From positions 1 to 15,357 of the forward strand of contig CAYTWT010000085.1 in assembly GCA_964442185.1 (NCBI GenBank): a DNA stretch of 15,357 nt. Direction: 5' to 3'. Each line of letters begins with the position of its first letter. The first letter of the stretch is position 1. Source of the DNA: CADEEV01 sp964442185 (lineage in GTDB: Bacteria > Acidobacteriota > Vicinamibacteria > Fen-336). The position numbers and the translations under genes were made by a program. Below the pieces are notes generated by a model that ran no database searches, was not told the DNA's origin, and worked only from the letters and a program-made list of their open reading frames with translations. Below, one piece after another: positions 1 to 6,240 of the stretch.

Positions 1-609
1 CTGTGGATGACCTTCCTCGATGGCTTGCGGCCGCGCGGCCAGCCTTGGACTGTTCGCATCTGGTTCGGCACGCTGCTCGGCCTGGTCGGCGTGTTTCTCG
101 TGGCGCGCCCCGACGGAGGAGACTGGTCGGCTCACGTCGCCGGTATCGTCGCTTTGCAGGTCGCCACGATCGCCTGGACGATTGGAGCGCTCTACTCGCA
201 GTCGGTGTCGAGGAAGCTCCCGGTGCTCACGGCCTCCGCCGTGGAGATGCTGGTCGGCTCGCTGGTGCTGATTCTCGAGTCCTCGCTGGTCGGCGAGGAT
301 TGGGGCACGCTGCGCGCCGCTTCGCAAGACGCCTGGTGGAGCCTGCTGTATCTCGTGGTGTTCGGCTCGCTGCTGGGCTTCACGGCGTTTTCGTATTGCC
401 TGAACGAATTGCCGGCCACCACCGTCGGCACCTACGCGTACGTGAACCCGATCGTCGCCGTGTTCCTGGGCGCCGTGTTCCTCGGCGAGCCGCTTTCGGC
501 CTGGCTGCTGGCCGGCGGGGCGCTCATCCTCGCGGCGGTCGTGCTGACGACGCTGGCCTCGCGAACGCCGGCTCCGTCCAGGAGCCCCGACCCGGCGCTC
601 GCGGAATAG
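1..609 (+). CDS. EamA/DMT-superfamily transporter, C-terminal half (5' end outside window)
   Basis: Integral inner-membrane protein of the drug/metabolite transporter superfamily; the substrate cannot be told from sequence. The reading frame is open to the first base of the window (Leu-Trp precedes the first Met at position 7), so this is the 3' part of a longer gene. Full EamA proteins have about 300 residues and ten membrane segments in two repeats. The 202 residues seen hold about six hydrophobic segments, which fits the end of repeat 1 plus repeat 2. The signature 'YVNPIVAVFLGAVFLGEPL' matches the conserved end-of-repeat EamA motif (NP...G...LGE). The Met at position 7 lies inside the domain and is not a credible start. 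The gene ends in TAG, followed by 91 nt without an obvious terminator. Family assignment is firm; substrate is unknown. Confidence 0.88.
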   Translation: MWMTFLDGLRPRGQPWTVRIWFGTLLGLVGVFLVARPDGGDWSAHVAGIVALQVATIAWTIGALYSQSVSRKLPVLTASAVEMLVGSLVLILESSLVGEDWGTLRAASQDAWWSLLYLVVFGSLLGFTAFSYCLNELPATTVGTYAYVNPIVAVFLGAVFLGEPLSAWLLAGGALILAAVVLTTLASRTPAPSRSPDPALAE

Positions 610-687
610 TCGGAGGCTCCAAGCACACCCATTCTCATCCCCGCCAGGGAGCCGCCGCCAAGTTCAACCGTGTGGGACAAATCCGTC

Positions 688-693
688 TAAAAT
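688..693 (+). promoter_or_regulatory. Candidate -10 element of a leaderless promoter for the DUF433/DUF5615 pair
   Basis: TAAAAT (5 of 6 to the TATAAT consensus) ends 7 nt before the A of the ATG at 701, the spacing expected if transcription starts on the start codon itself. The only purine-rich stretch, AGGGG at 694-698, is 2 nt from the ATG, too close for a normal Shine-Dalgarno, which favours a leaderless message. The -35 side is weak: TTCAAC at 663-668, with an over-long 19-nt spacer. This is a pattern-based guess. Confidence 0.35.
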
Positions 694-700
694 AGGGGTT

Positions 701-1015
701 ATGGCTACGGTTCCGGTGGCGGCTTACCCGCACATCACGAAGACACCCGGCGTCTGCGGTGGCAGGGCCTGCATTGACGGCACGCGCATCCGGGTGATGG
801 ACATCGTGGTGCTGCTCGAGAAGGGCATGACGCCGGAGGCGATGCGCACGCACTACTCCTCGCGGCCGCTCAACCTGGCCGAGGTCCACTCGGCGCTCGC
901 TTACTACTATGACCACAGGGACGAGCTTCAGGGCGATTTCGAAGAGGATCGCAGGGCTGAAGCCGAGCACGACGGGAAGCGCGAAGAGTATCTGCGGCGC
1001 CGTGCGAGCCGGTAG
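701..1015 (+). CDS. DUF433 domain protein, probable antitoxin
   Basis: A small (104 aa) protein of the DUF433 family (PF04255), a predicted winged-helix/HTH fold usually found as the first gene of a toxin-antitoxin pair and related to VapB45-like antitoxins. Residues 11-35 carry the family signature 'HITKTPGVCGGRACIDGTRI' followed by RVMDI (pattern I..P.VCGG.pcI.GTRI.V.DI). Residues 57-76 give the second signature, 'LNLAEVHSALAYYYDH'. The C-terminal 28 residues are highly charged (EEDRRAEAEHDGKREEYLRR), which suits a toxin-wrapping tail, as expected of antitoxins. The stop codon abuts the GTG of the DUF5615 partner, so the two are probably translationally coupled. Family is certain; the antitoxin role is inferred from family and partner. 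Confidence 0.88.
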   Translation: MATVPVAAYPHITKTPGVCGGRACIDGTRIRVMDIVVLLEKGMTPEAMRTHYSSRPLNLAEVHSALAYYYDHRDELQGDFEEDRRAEAEHDGKREEYLRRRASR

Positions 1016-1375
1016 GTGGCTGAGCGCTTCCCGCTCTTCACCGACGAGAACGTGGACGGGACACTGGTCGAGGCTCTGCGGCGCGAAGGCTGGGACGTGG
1101 TCAGAGCCGTCGATACCTTCGGGGAGAAGACCGATGACGCTGAGCTCTTCGAATGGGCCGTTACGAACGGCCGCGTCTTCGTAACCACCGACAACCGAAT
1201 TGAAGCAATCGCGCACCGCTGGCTTGCTCAGTGGCGGCCCTTTCGCATGGTTCGGTGGCTTCAGGAGCGCCAGCTCCATGCCTCGCCTGGCGCCTTCGTG
1301 CGGGCCTTTGAAGCGCTCATGCAGAAGCCGGATGCCTTCGCCTACTCGATCGAGTACCTCAAGCCCGAGGACTAA
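1016..1375 (+). CDS. DUF5615 PIN-like protein, probable toxin
   Basis: A 119-residue member of the DUF5615 family (PF18480), PIN-like proteins predicted to be metal-dependent RNases. The acidic N-terminal motif 'FTDENVDGTLVEALRREGWD' (D10, E11, N12) and the downstream 'TDDAELFEWAV...GRVFVTTDN' (D40, D41, D59) are the expected metal-binding positions. The start is GTG at 1016, immediately after the DUF433 stop; no in-frame ATG precedes the DEN motif. The C-terminus (residues 65-119) is longer than the minimal domain and ends in 'AYSIEYLKPED'. Its TAA lies 7 nt from the stop of the convergent muramidase gene. With DUF433 it forms a probable type II toxin-antitoxin module. No cleavage activity can be claimed from sequence alone. 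Confidence 0.85.
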   Translation: MAERFPLFTDENVDGTLVEALRREGWDVVRAVDTFGEKTDDAELFEWAVTNGRVFVTTDNRIEAIAHRWLAQWRPFRMVRWLQERQLHASPGAFVRAFEALMQKPDAFAYSIEYLKPED

Positions 1376-1382
1376 AGATCGC

Positions 1383-2546
1383 CTAAGCGTATAGCAGATG
1401 CCTCGCGCGGCGTTTGCGGAACGCGGCCAGCTCACGGCGCCACTGCGGAACCAGGCTGCGCGGCGAGCGGCCGGCCTCGATCGCTCGCCTTTCGCGCTCG
1501 CTCCCGCACAGGATGTCGATCGGTCGTTTGACGCGCTCGTACTCGTAGGGTGGCTCGCGCCAGGCGAAGCGCTTCTTGTCCTGCGCTCGCGCGTGGGCGA
1601 TCAGCAGCAGATAGGTCAGGAAAGCTCGAAAGCGGCGCCGGTCGCTCACGTGCACCTGCACGCCTCCGCAGACGGCTCCGGCGTGCTTCTGGAACGTCGG
1701 CGTGAAGAACGCCGGCCGGAACCGCACGCCCGGCAGGCGCTCGCGGCTGAGCTGCTTGGCGAGCCGGAACGGGTCGAGCCACGGCGCGCCCACCAGCTCG
1801 AAGGGGCGGGTCGTGCCGCGGCCCTCGGAGAGGTTCGTTCCCTCCACGAGGCAGCCGCCCGGATAGACGAAGGCCGTGTCCAGCGTCGGCATGTTCGGTG
1901 ACGGCGCCACCCATGGCAGGCCCGTCTCTTCGAAGGCCATCTCCCGCCGCCAGCCGCGCATCCTCACGACCTGGAGCTCCACCCCCAGCCCCAGCTCCTC
2001 GCGGAACAAAAGCGCCAGCTCGCCCGTGGTCATGCCGTGGCGCACGGCGAGCGGGTGCAGCCCGATGAAGGATCTGAAGCCCGCATCGAGGACATTGCCG
2101 TCAACGGTCGTCCCACCGAGCGGGTTCGGGCGGTCGAGGACGACGAGCCGCTTCCCATGCCGGGCGCAGGCCTCGAGGGCATGCAGCATGGTGTATATAA
2201 ACGTATAGTAACGAGAGCCGACATCCTGCAGGTCGAAGACCAGTGCGTCGAGCCCGTCGAGCATGGCCGCGGTGGGCGCCCGCGTGTCGCCATACAGGCT
2301 GAAGACGGGCAGGCCGGTGGCCGGGTCGCGGCCGTCGCCCAGCTCGATCAGGTCCTGGGCATTCGCCCAGATGCCGTGCTCGGGCCCGAGCAGCGCCCGC
2401 AGCCGAAAGGCGCCTGAGGCCTGGAGCGCTTGCGAGGCGTGCAGCAGCCCGGAAGTGACCGAGGCGGGGTTCGCGATCAGCCCCAGCCGCGCGCCGCGCA
2501 GGCCGCCGGGCCGCGCCAGCAGGACCTCGAGCCCGGAGCGGACCAA
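1383..2546 (-). CDS. namZ: DUF1343 / NamZ-type exo-beta-N-acetylmuramidase (GH171 family), apparently without signal peptide
   Basis: This family (PF07075; founding member Bacillus NamZ/YbbC) removes MurNAc from the non-reducing ends of peptidoglycan fragments during cell-wall recycling. Family blocks seen in order: 'GLIANPASVTS' near residue 22, 'LLGPEHGIW' near 53 (with the conserved acid), 'TGLPVFSLYGD', 'LDALVFDLQDVGSRYYTFIY' near 100, 'VVLDRPNPLGG' near 136, 'HPLAVRHGMTTGELA', then 'SPNMPTLDTAFVYPGGCLVE' and 'NLSEGRGTTRPFE'. The open frame extends to 2825, but that part overlaps the upstream FHA gene and lacks domain similarity. The best start is TTG at 2546, 2 nt after the FHA stop, giving 387 residues that begin right at the domain. 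Most relatives are exported; this one shows no leader, so a cytoplasmic role or a misjudged start is possible. Product is sure, start moderately so. Confidence 0.85.
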   Translation of the reverse strand: MVRSGLEVLLARPGGLRGARLGLIANPASVTSGLLHASQALQASGAFRLRALLGPEHGIWANAQDLIELGDGRDPATGLPVFSLYGDTRAPTAAMLDGLDALVFDLQDVGSRYYTFIYTMLHALEACARHGKRLVVLDRPNPLGGTTVDGNVLDAGFRSFIGLHPLAVRHGMTTGELALLFREELGLGVELQVVRMRGWRREMAFEETGLPWVAPSPNMPTLDTAFVYPGGCLVEGTNLSEGRGTTRPFELVGAPWLDPFRLAKQLSRERLPGVRFRPAFFTPTFQKHAGAVCGGVQVHVSDRRRFRAFLTYLLLIAHARAQDKKRFAWREPPYEYERVKRPIDILCGSERERRAIEAGRSPRSLVPQWRRELAAFRKRRARHLLYA

Positions 2547-2548
2547 GG

Positions 2549-5008
2549 CTATTCGGCGTACTTGAGCGTGAAGCGTCCCTTGGCGCCGCCGCCCGCCGCC
2601 ACGATCTCGCCGCTCACCGAGGCGCCCTGGACCTGGCCCTGGAACTGGCGGCGGACACCCCCGACGGAGAGCGTGAAACGCAGAGCGCCCTTGTCGTAGC
2701 TCACGTTCTCGAGCGGGACGTCGGCGCGGATCGCGCCGGCGCTGGTGGTGAGGAAGCCCGCCAGGCGCGAGCCCTCGAGCCGCAGGCGGATCGCGATGTT
2801 CTTGTCGCCCTGGCCCTCCTCCCACATCGTGCCGATCCAGCGGCCCTCGATGGCCGCCGCCGCGGAGGACTGGCCCTCGGCAGGCAACAGCAGCGCCATC
2901 TCCCGCAGGTCGCGCCCAAGGTTCGAGGGCAGCGGGCTCACCACGCCGACCGGGACGCCGGCGCCAGCCCCGGCGCGGCGCAGCGCCTCGCTGTAGATCT
3001 GCATCAGCGCCCGCCCGCGCGGCGTGATCTCGACGACTCGAAACGGCCGCTCCCGCGTCACGAACAGGGCGAGCTGGTCCTGGAGCAAAGCACTCCAGAA
3101 GGCCGCGACACTACGCTGCGAGACGCGGCGCGTGCGCAGCGTAGGATCGAAGACCTCGTAGGCCGCGAGATCGTCCGGCGTCACCGCGAGCAGCAACTCC
3201 GGGTGGCCCGCGAGTGCGATTCCGAGCACCGGCTTGTCCCGCAGCTCTAGGCTCACGGGTTTCTTCTGGGCCTCTTCCACCATCGCGTTCAGGGCGGCCG
3301 CGGCGCGCACCGCGCGTTCCGCAGTCGAGGCCGCCTCGGCGCGCCCGCCGAGCGCCAGCACGGGCCCGATGTCGGTGGAGACGAGGGCATAGCCCGGCCG
3401 ATCCGGCACGGGCGCCGGGAAGTAGTGGGGCGTGAAGTAGCCCGAGGACGGCCGCGTCAGGATGAACGGCGCGGGATTCGAGCGCGAGCCACTGACGCTC
3501 ACGATCACGTCGGCGTCCAGTTGCGACGTCATCACGCCAGAGCCGGGAACCGAGGCGACGATCTCGTTCTCGGTCGCCGAGATCACGAGGCTCGGCTCCC
3601 CGCCGAAACGCACCTCCAGATTGGCGAGGTTCGCGTCGAAGCCGCGACCCCGAAGCGTCACGCGCTCCCCGGGCCTGGCCTTGATCGGCCGGGCTTCGAT
3701 CAGCAGCGGCAGCCGGCCCAGGTACAGGGGCGTCGACTTCGACGACTCGCGGCCGGCCGTGATCACCACCTGGGCCGCCTCGCCGGGTATCACCGGAAGC
3801 TCGGGAACCCGAAAGCGCAAGCTCGTCGGCTTGGCGTCGAGGATTTCGGCGAGCTGGCCGGACACCAGCACGCTGAGCGGCTTGGCGTCGAGGTTCTTGC
3901 CTGTAGCACTCACCAGCTCTCCCGGCATCGCCACGTCGGGCGAGAACGACGTGATGCGCGGTGGCGCCGAGATGGTCAGGAAGATGGCGTTCGAACGCCC
4001 GGCGCGGTTCTCGATCGTGACCGGGAAGTCGGCGGCGCCCCCGCTCGGCGCGATCTGCGGCAGCGTGACGGCGACCTGGGTCTCGGTTGCGGAGATGATC
4101 TGGCCCACCTGCTCGGCGAAGCGTACGGTCACGCCCTGCTGATTCGAGCCGAAGCCGCTGCCTTGCAGGCTGACGGTCTGGCCGGCCTCCGCCTTCGGTG
4201 GCAGCACGGCAGTGATCACCGGCGGCGCCGCCTGGAATGAACGCCAGCCGAAGTAGGCCACTGCCGACAGCAGCAGGCCGATGCCGACCGCCAACAGCGG
4301 GCGCGGAATCGCGGGGAGCGCGAGCCGCTTGGCCTTCTTGAGCGCGTCCGGCACGGGCAGCGGCATCGGCACGGGCAGCGGCGCGCCCGCTGCGCGCGGC
4401 CCGCCCGGGGCCGCGATCGAAGGCAATTCGTTCGTGTACTCGGCGCGTGCCGGCTTCTTCGTGTCGGCAGCGGGCTTGACTGCCGCGGCTTTCGCCGCCG
4501 CCGGCTTGGCCGCGGTCGGTGGCGGAAGCGGCGTTGCCACTTTCGGCGCTGCGACGGGCGGTGGAACCTCATCGACCAGGATTGCCGGCTCCGGATCCGC
4601 TTCGAGCATCGGCCCATCCAGCGCGAGCGGAACCTCCGTGGGGGCGTCGAGGATCAGCGCCGGTTCGCCGGCCGTATCGGCCGCGCTATCGTCCCGAAGC
4701 CCCACCACGAGCTTCGCCGTCTGCTTCGAGCCCGGCGGGCCGAGGCAGACGCGATCGCCGTCGGCGAGCACGTGATCGGCCCCGATCTTCTCGCCGTTCA
4801 CGTACGTGCCGGTGGCGCTGCCGAGGTCGGAGAGCAGCAGGCCACGCGCGGCATCGAAGCTGAGGCGCGCATGCTGGGGCGCGACGTTGCCGAGCGTGAG
4901 CCTGAGCGCGCAGTCGGGTGCTCCGCCGAGGCTGCGGCTCTCGCCCGGGGTGATCAGGACCGACTGGCCGTCCTGGGGACCGCCGGCGACCGTCAGCGTC
5001 TTGGGCAT
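2549..5008 (-). CDS. FHA domain - membrane segment - three IPT/TIG domains protein
   Basis: An 819-residue modular protein. Residues 1-100 form an FHA fold ('DLGSATGTYVNGEKI' is the conserved C-terminal motif). Residues 101-235 are a Pro/Ala/Lys-rich linker. Residues 237-256 (LLAVGIGLLLSAVAYFGW) are one membrane span. Three IPT/TIG immunoglobulin-like domains follow (about 262-347, 349-431, 433-517), each opening with a P..G..V.L.G.GF-type motif. Residues 520-710 form an unrecognised region, and 716-819 a beta-rich ending ('EGRWIGTMW...') like small lipocalin-like modules. Predicted topology is FHA in the cytoplasm, IPT domains in the periplasm. The pThr-contacting Arg and Ser of FHA domains appear replaced ('SLGGAPDC', 'VAPQHA'), so binding may be altered. 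The ATG at 5008 is the only in-frame start before the domain; its Shine-Dalgarno is weak. It precedes the muramidase gene by 2 nt, suggesting a cell-wall setting. Confidence 0.82.
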   Translation of the reverse strand: MPKTLTVAGGPQDGQSVLITPGESRSLGGAPDCALRLTLGNVAPQHARLSFDAARGLLLSDLGSATGTYVNGEKIGADHVLADGDRVCLGPPGSKQTAKLVVGLRDDSAADTAGEPALILDAPTEVPLALDGPMLEADPEPAILVDEVPPPVAAPKVATPLPPPTAAKPAAAKAAAVKPAADTKKPARAEYTNELPSIAAPGGPRAAGAPLPVPMPLPVPDALKKAKRLALPAIPRPLLAVGIGLLLSAVAYFGWRSFQAAPPVITAVLPPKAEAGQTVSLQGSGFGSNQQGVTVRFAEQVGQIISATETQVAVTLPQIAPSGGAADFPVTIENRAGRSNAIFLTISAPPRITSFSPDVAMPGELVSATGKNLDAKPLSVLVSGQLAEILDAKPTSLRFRVPELPVIPGEAAQVVITAGRESSKSTPLYLGRLPLLIEARPIKARPGERVTLRGRGFDANLANLEVRFGGEPSLVISATENEIVASVPGSGVMTSQLDADVIVSVSGSRSNPAPFILTRPSSGYFTPHYFPAPVPDRPGYALVSTDIGPVLALGGRAEAASTAERAVRAAAALNAMVEEAQKKPVSLELRDKPVLGIALAGHPELLLAVTPDDLAAYEVFDPTLRTRRVSQRSVAAFWSALLQDQLALFVTRERPFRVVEITPRGRALMQIYSEALRRAGAGAGVPVGVVSPLPSNLGRDLREMALLLPAEGQSSAAAAIEGRWIGTMWEEGQGDKNIAIRLRLEGSRLAGFLTTSAGAIRADVPLENVSYDKGALRFTLSVGGVRRQFQGQVQGASVSGEIVAAGGGAKGRFTLKYAE

Positions 5009-5392
5009 GGGCTCGGGCGCGAGTCAACCATACGCCCCGCATGCTGTCAACGCTTTGGCCGCCGGCGTCGTGCGCGATCCCTAACCTTGACCATCACGCC
5101 GGAAGGGGGTTACAAGTCATGCCGGCTCTCTCGCATGGCTGGTGGAAGGGTTGGAGAGTTCCTGCCCGGGTTTCCGTTCGGATCGATCCAAAATCTGATG
5201 AGCATTTCCTGCCGCAGCCCTCACGGGGACGCCGCGGTCGGGGGCGAGCAGGCGTCGCCGAGGGTAATGAGGAGGGCTCCCGCCTCAACATCCCCCTCAG
5301 CCGTGTGCCTGAGCGGCAAGGCGCGCCGCGAAGCGTCCTCCCACTTTGGTGACCGTTGCGCAGGCAGACTACTCCCCCTCCGAGGGAGGTGG
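5009..5392. other. Gene-free stretch upstream of the FHA operon
   Basis: No coding region with recognisable similarity on either strand. Open frames here differ in all phases and end in low-complexity Arg/Pro/Ser translations. On the minus strand a perfect -35-like TTGACA (5045-5050) lies about 40 nt upstream of the FHA start, but no good -10 stands 16-18 nt from it, so it is noted only as a weak promoter hint. A perfect 10-bp palindrome, GGATCGATCC, lies at 5180-5189. Most of the segment downstream of the transposase fragment is probably residual or degraded sequence. Confidence 0.4.
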
Positions 5393-5556
5393 TCAAGCGA
5401 GAATCTGGCGGCCTTTGGCGGCCTGGCGGTCCTCAGGGCGGGCGCGCCGGTAGACGAGCCTCTGAAGTGACAAGGGGGTTTTGACCACATACCCGGCCAG
5501 GTTCTCGAGGGCCTGCGTGTCCTCCGCCGATATCGGGTCTGCACGTGCGCTGAAAA
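5393..5556 (-). mobile_element. Remnant of an IS91-type (Y2) transposase, C-terminal portion, frameshifted
   Basis: Directly after the aroC fragment the minus strand reads 'FSAHVQTR' in the aroC frame and then, one frame over, 'ISAEDTQALENLAGYVVKTP' followed by LSLQRLVY. Joined by a single-base frameshift near 5533, the two match the layout of the IS91-family Y2 transposase region ('FSVH...a.D...LE.LarY..R.P.sL.r..y'). The fragment ends at a TGA at 5393 after about 54 residues, without the usual C-terminus. No catalytic HUH or Tyr motif, no terminal inverted repeat and no second copy is present. The family call rests on pattern memory for this short region and should be tested by profile search. 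Confidence 0.5.
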
Positions 5557-5901
5557 TGCCAGGTCGGCATGCCCGGGCCGCGGATGCTTGAGGGCGCGCC
5601 GCTTGCGCGCCTCGGCTGGCTGCGGCGCGGGTGACATCACGTCCCGCCAGTTCTCGAAGTCGCGGTTCCGAATCTGCAGGGTGACGGGGCTGCCCAGCGT
5701 CAGCCCGTGGCGCACGCCGGACAGCAGCTCGACGGAGTCGGTTTCGATCTGCATTCGCCCACCGCGTCCGTATCCTCCCTGGCGCCGCCGCAGATCGGAG
5801 CTGAGTGCCTCCATGTCCACGGCCAGGCCGGCCGGAAGACCCTCGACGACGACGGTCAGGGCAGGCCCGTGGGATTCGCCGGCGGTCAGAAATCGAAGCA
5901 T
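5557..5901 (-). pseudogene. aroC: Chorismate synthase, 5' fragment (truncated)
   Basis: Chorismate synthase converts EPSP to chorismate, the last shikimate-pathway step, and needs reduced FMN. The 115 residues from ATG at 5901 are a clean family match: 'MLRFLTAGESHGPALTVVVE' with the signature GESHG, then 'RRRQGGYGRGGRMQIETD', 'LSGVRHGLTLGSPVTLQIRN', DFENW and 'RPGHADLA'. Full enzymes have 350-390 residues. Here similarity stops abruptly after HADLA, where 'GALKYG...' is expected, and unrelated transposase-like sequence begins. The preserved part has no stops or frameshifts, so the break is recent or reflects an assembly join. The missing two-thirds includes most FMN and substrate contacts, so the product cannot be active. 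A working aroC should exist elsewhere in the genome. Confidence 0.85.
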
Positions 5902-6101
5902 GTTCGGTAGGCCCTGGGGCCGAAATCTTGAGGCGCCAAGCGAAGGGAGAGTAGGACAGGCCTCGCGGCGAGTCAAGAAGCCGCGATTGCGCGACTTTGC
6001 CGCGAGCCCAAGACTCCAATCTCCCGGATCGAAACATACGGCCGTTTGGAGTTCGGATCATCCAAGCACTTGACCGCCGCCCTAAACCGCCTTTGCAGTC
6101 A

Positions 6102-6117
6102 ACCAGATCCATCTGGT
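6102..6117. promoter_or_regulatory. Perfect 16-bp inverted repeat, candidate operator for the receptor gene
   Basis: ACCAGAT-CC-ATCTGGT has two 7-bp arms in perfect dyad symmetry around a CC centre, 123 nt upstream of the receptor ATG. It is flanked by TTGC (6094-6097) and GCAA (6118-6121), which could extend the symmetry asymmetrically. Length and spacing suit a dimeric HTH repressor or activator. No regulator gene is nearby, and no U-tract follows that would make it a terminator. Confidence 0.4.
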
Positions 6118-6226
6118 GCAATCCGGCTCTTCGAGCGGCACGCAGCTTGCTATCCTCAATGCAACTACATGTCATCACTCGAAGAGCTACGCACCGCTCG
6201 ATCGCTAGAAGGCAAACACTCCGTCT

Positions 6227-6232
6227 AGGAGG
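6227..6232 (+). promoter_or_regulatory. Consensus Shine-Dalgarno of the TonB-dependent receptor
   Basis: AGGAGG lies 8 nt before the ATG at 6241, an ideal match and spacing. It is the strongest ribosome binding site in the window, fixes the receptor start, and implies high translation. Confidence 0.85.
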
Positions 6233-6240
6233 ACAAAAGG

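Larger units (their letters stand above)
5902..6240. other. Divergent intergenic region between the aroC fragment and the TonB-dependent receptor
   Basis: No gene recognised. Base composition is slightly more AT-rich than the flanking genes. It holds an operator-like inverted repeat at 6102-6117 and the receptor's ribosome binding site at 6227-6232. A 19-codon open frame, ATG 6169 to TAG 6228, has its stop overlapping the AGGAGG. No convincing sigma-70 promoter pair was found; TATCCT at 6151-6156 is the nearest -10-like hexamer, without a good -35. Confidence 0.4.

Noticed and set aside
610..660. GGCTCC...GGGAGCC pairing after the transporter gene as a terminator
   Set aside because: The stem is only about 6 bp with a loop near 30 nt and no T-run.
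2547..2825. N-terminal extension of the NamZ frame up to an ATG at 2825
   Set aside because: This part lies entirely inside the FHA-IPT gene in another phase and translates to Gly/Arg/Pro-rich sequence without family similarity or a signal peptide.
5180..5189. GGATCGATCC palindrome as a regulatory site
   Set aside because: Ten bases with GATC content arise readily by chance; it has no placement near a start codon and no second copy in the region.
5980..6065. Possible tRNA or attachment-site remnant (TTCGATCC-like and TTCGGATC-like strings)
   Set aside because: No acceptor, D or anticodon stems can be paired around these strings and no flanking direct repeat was found.
5902..6178. Extension of the transposase-remnant and aroC frames upstream (to 6178 and 5976)
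   Set aside because: Residues before the aroC Met have no similarity to any family I know, and the ATG at 5901 gives the canonical chorismate synthase N-terminus.
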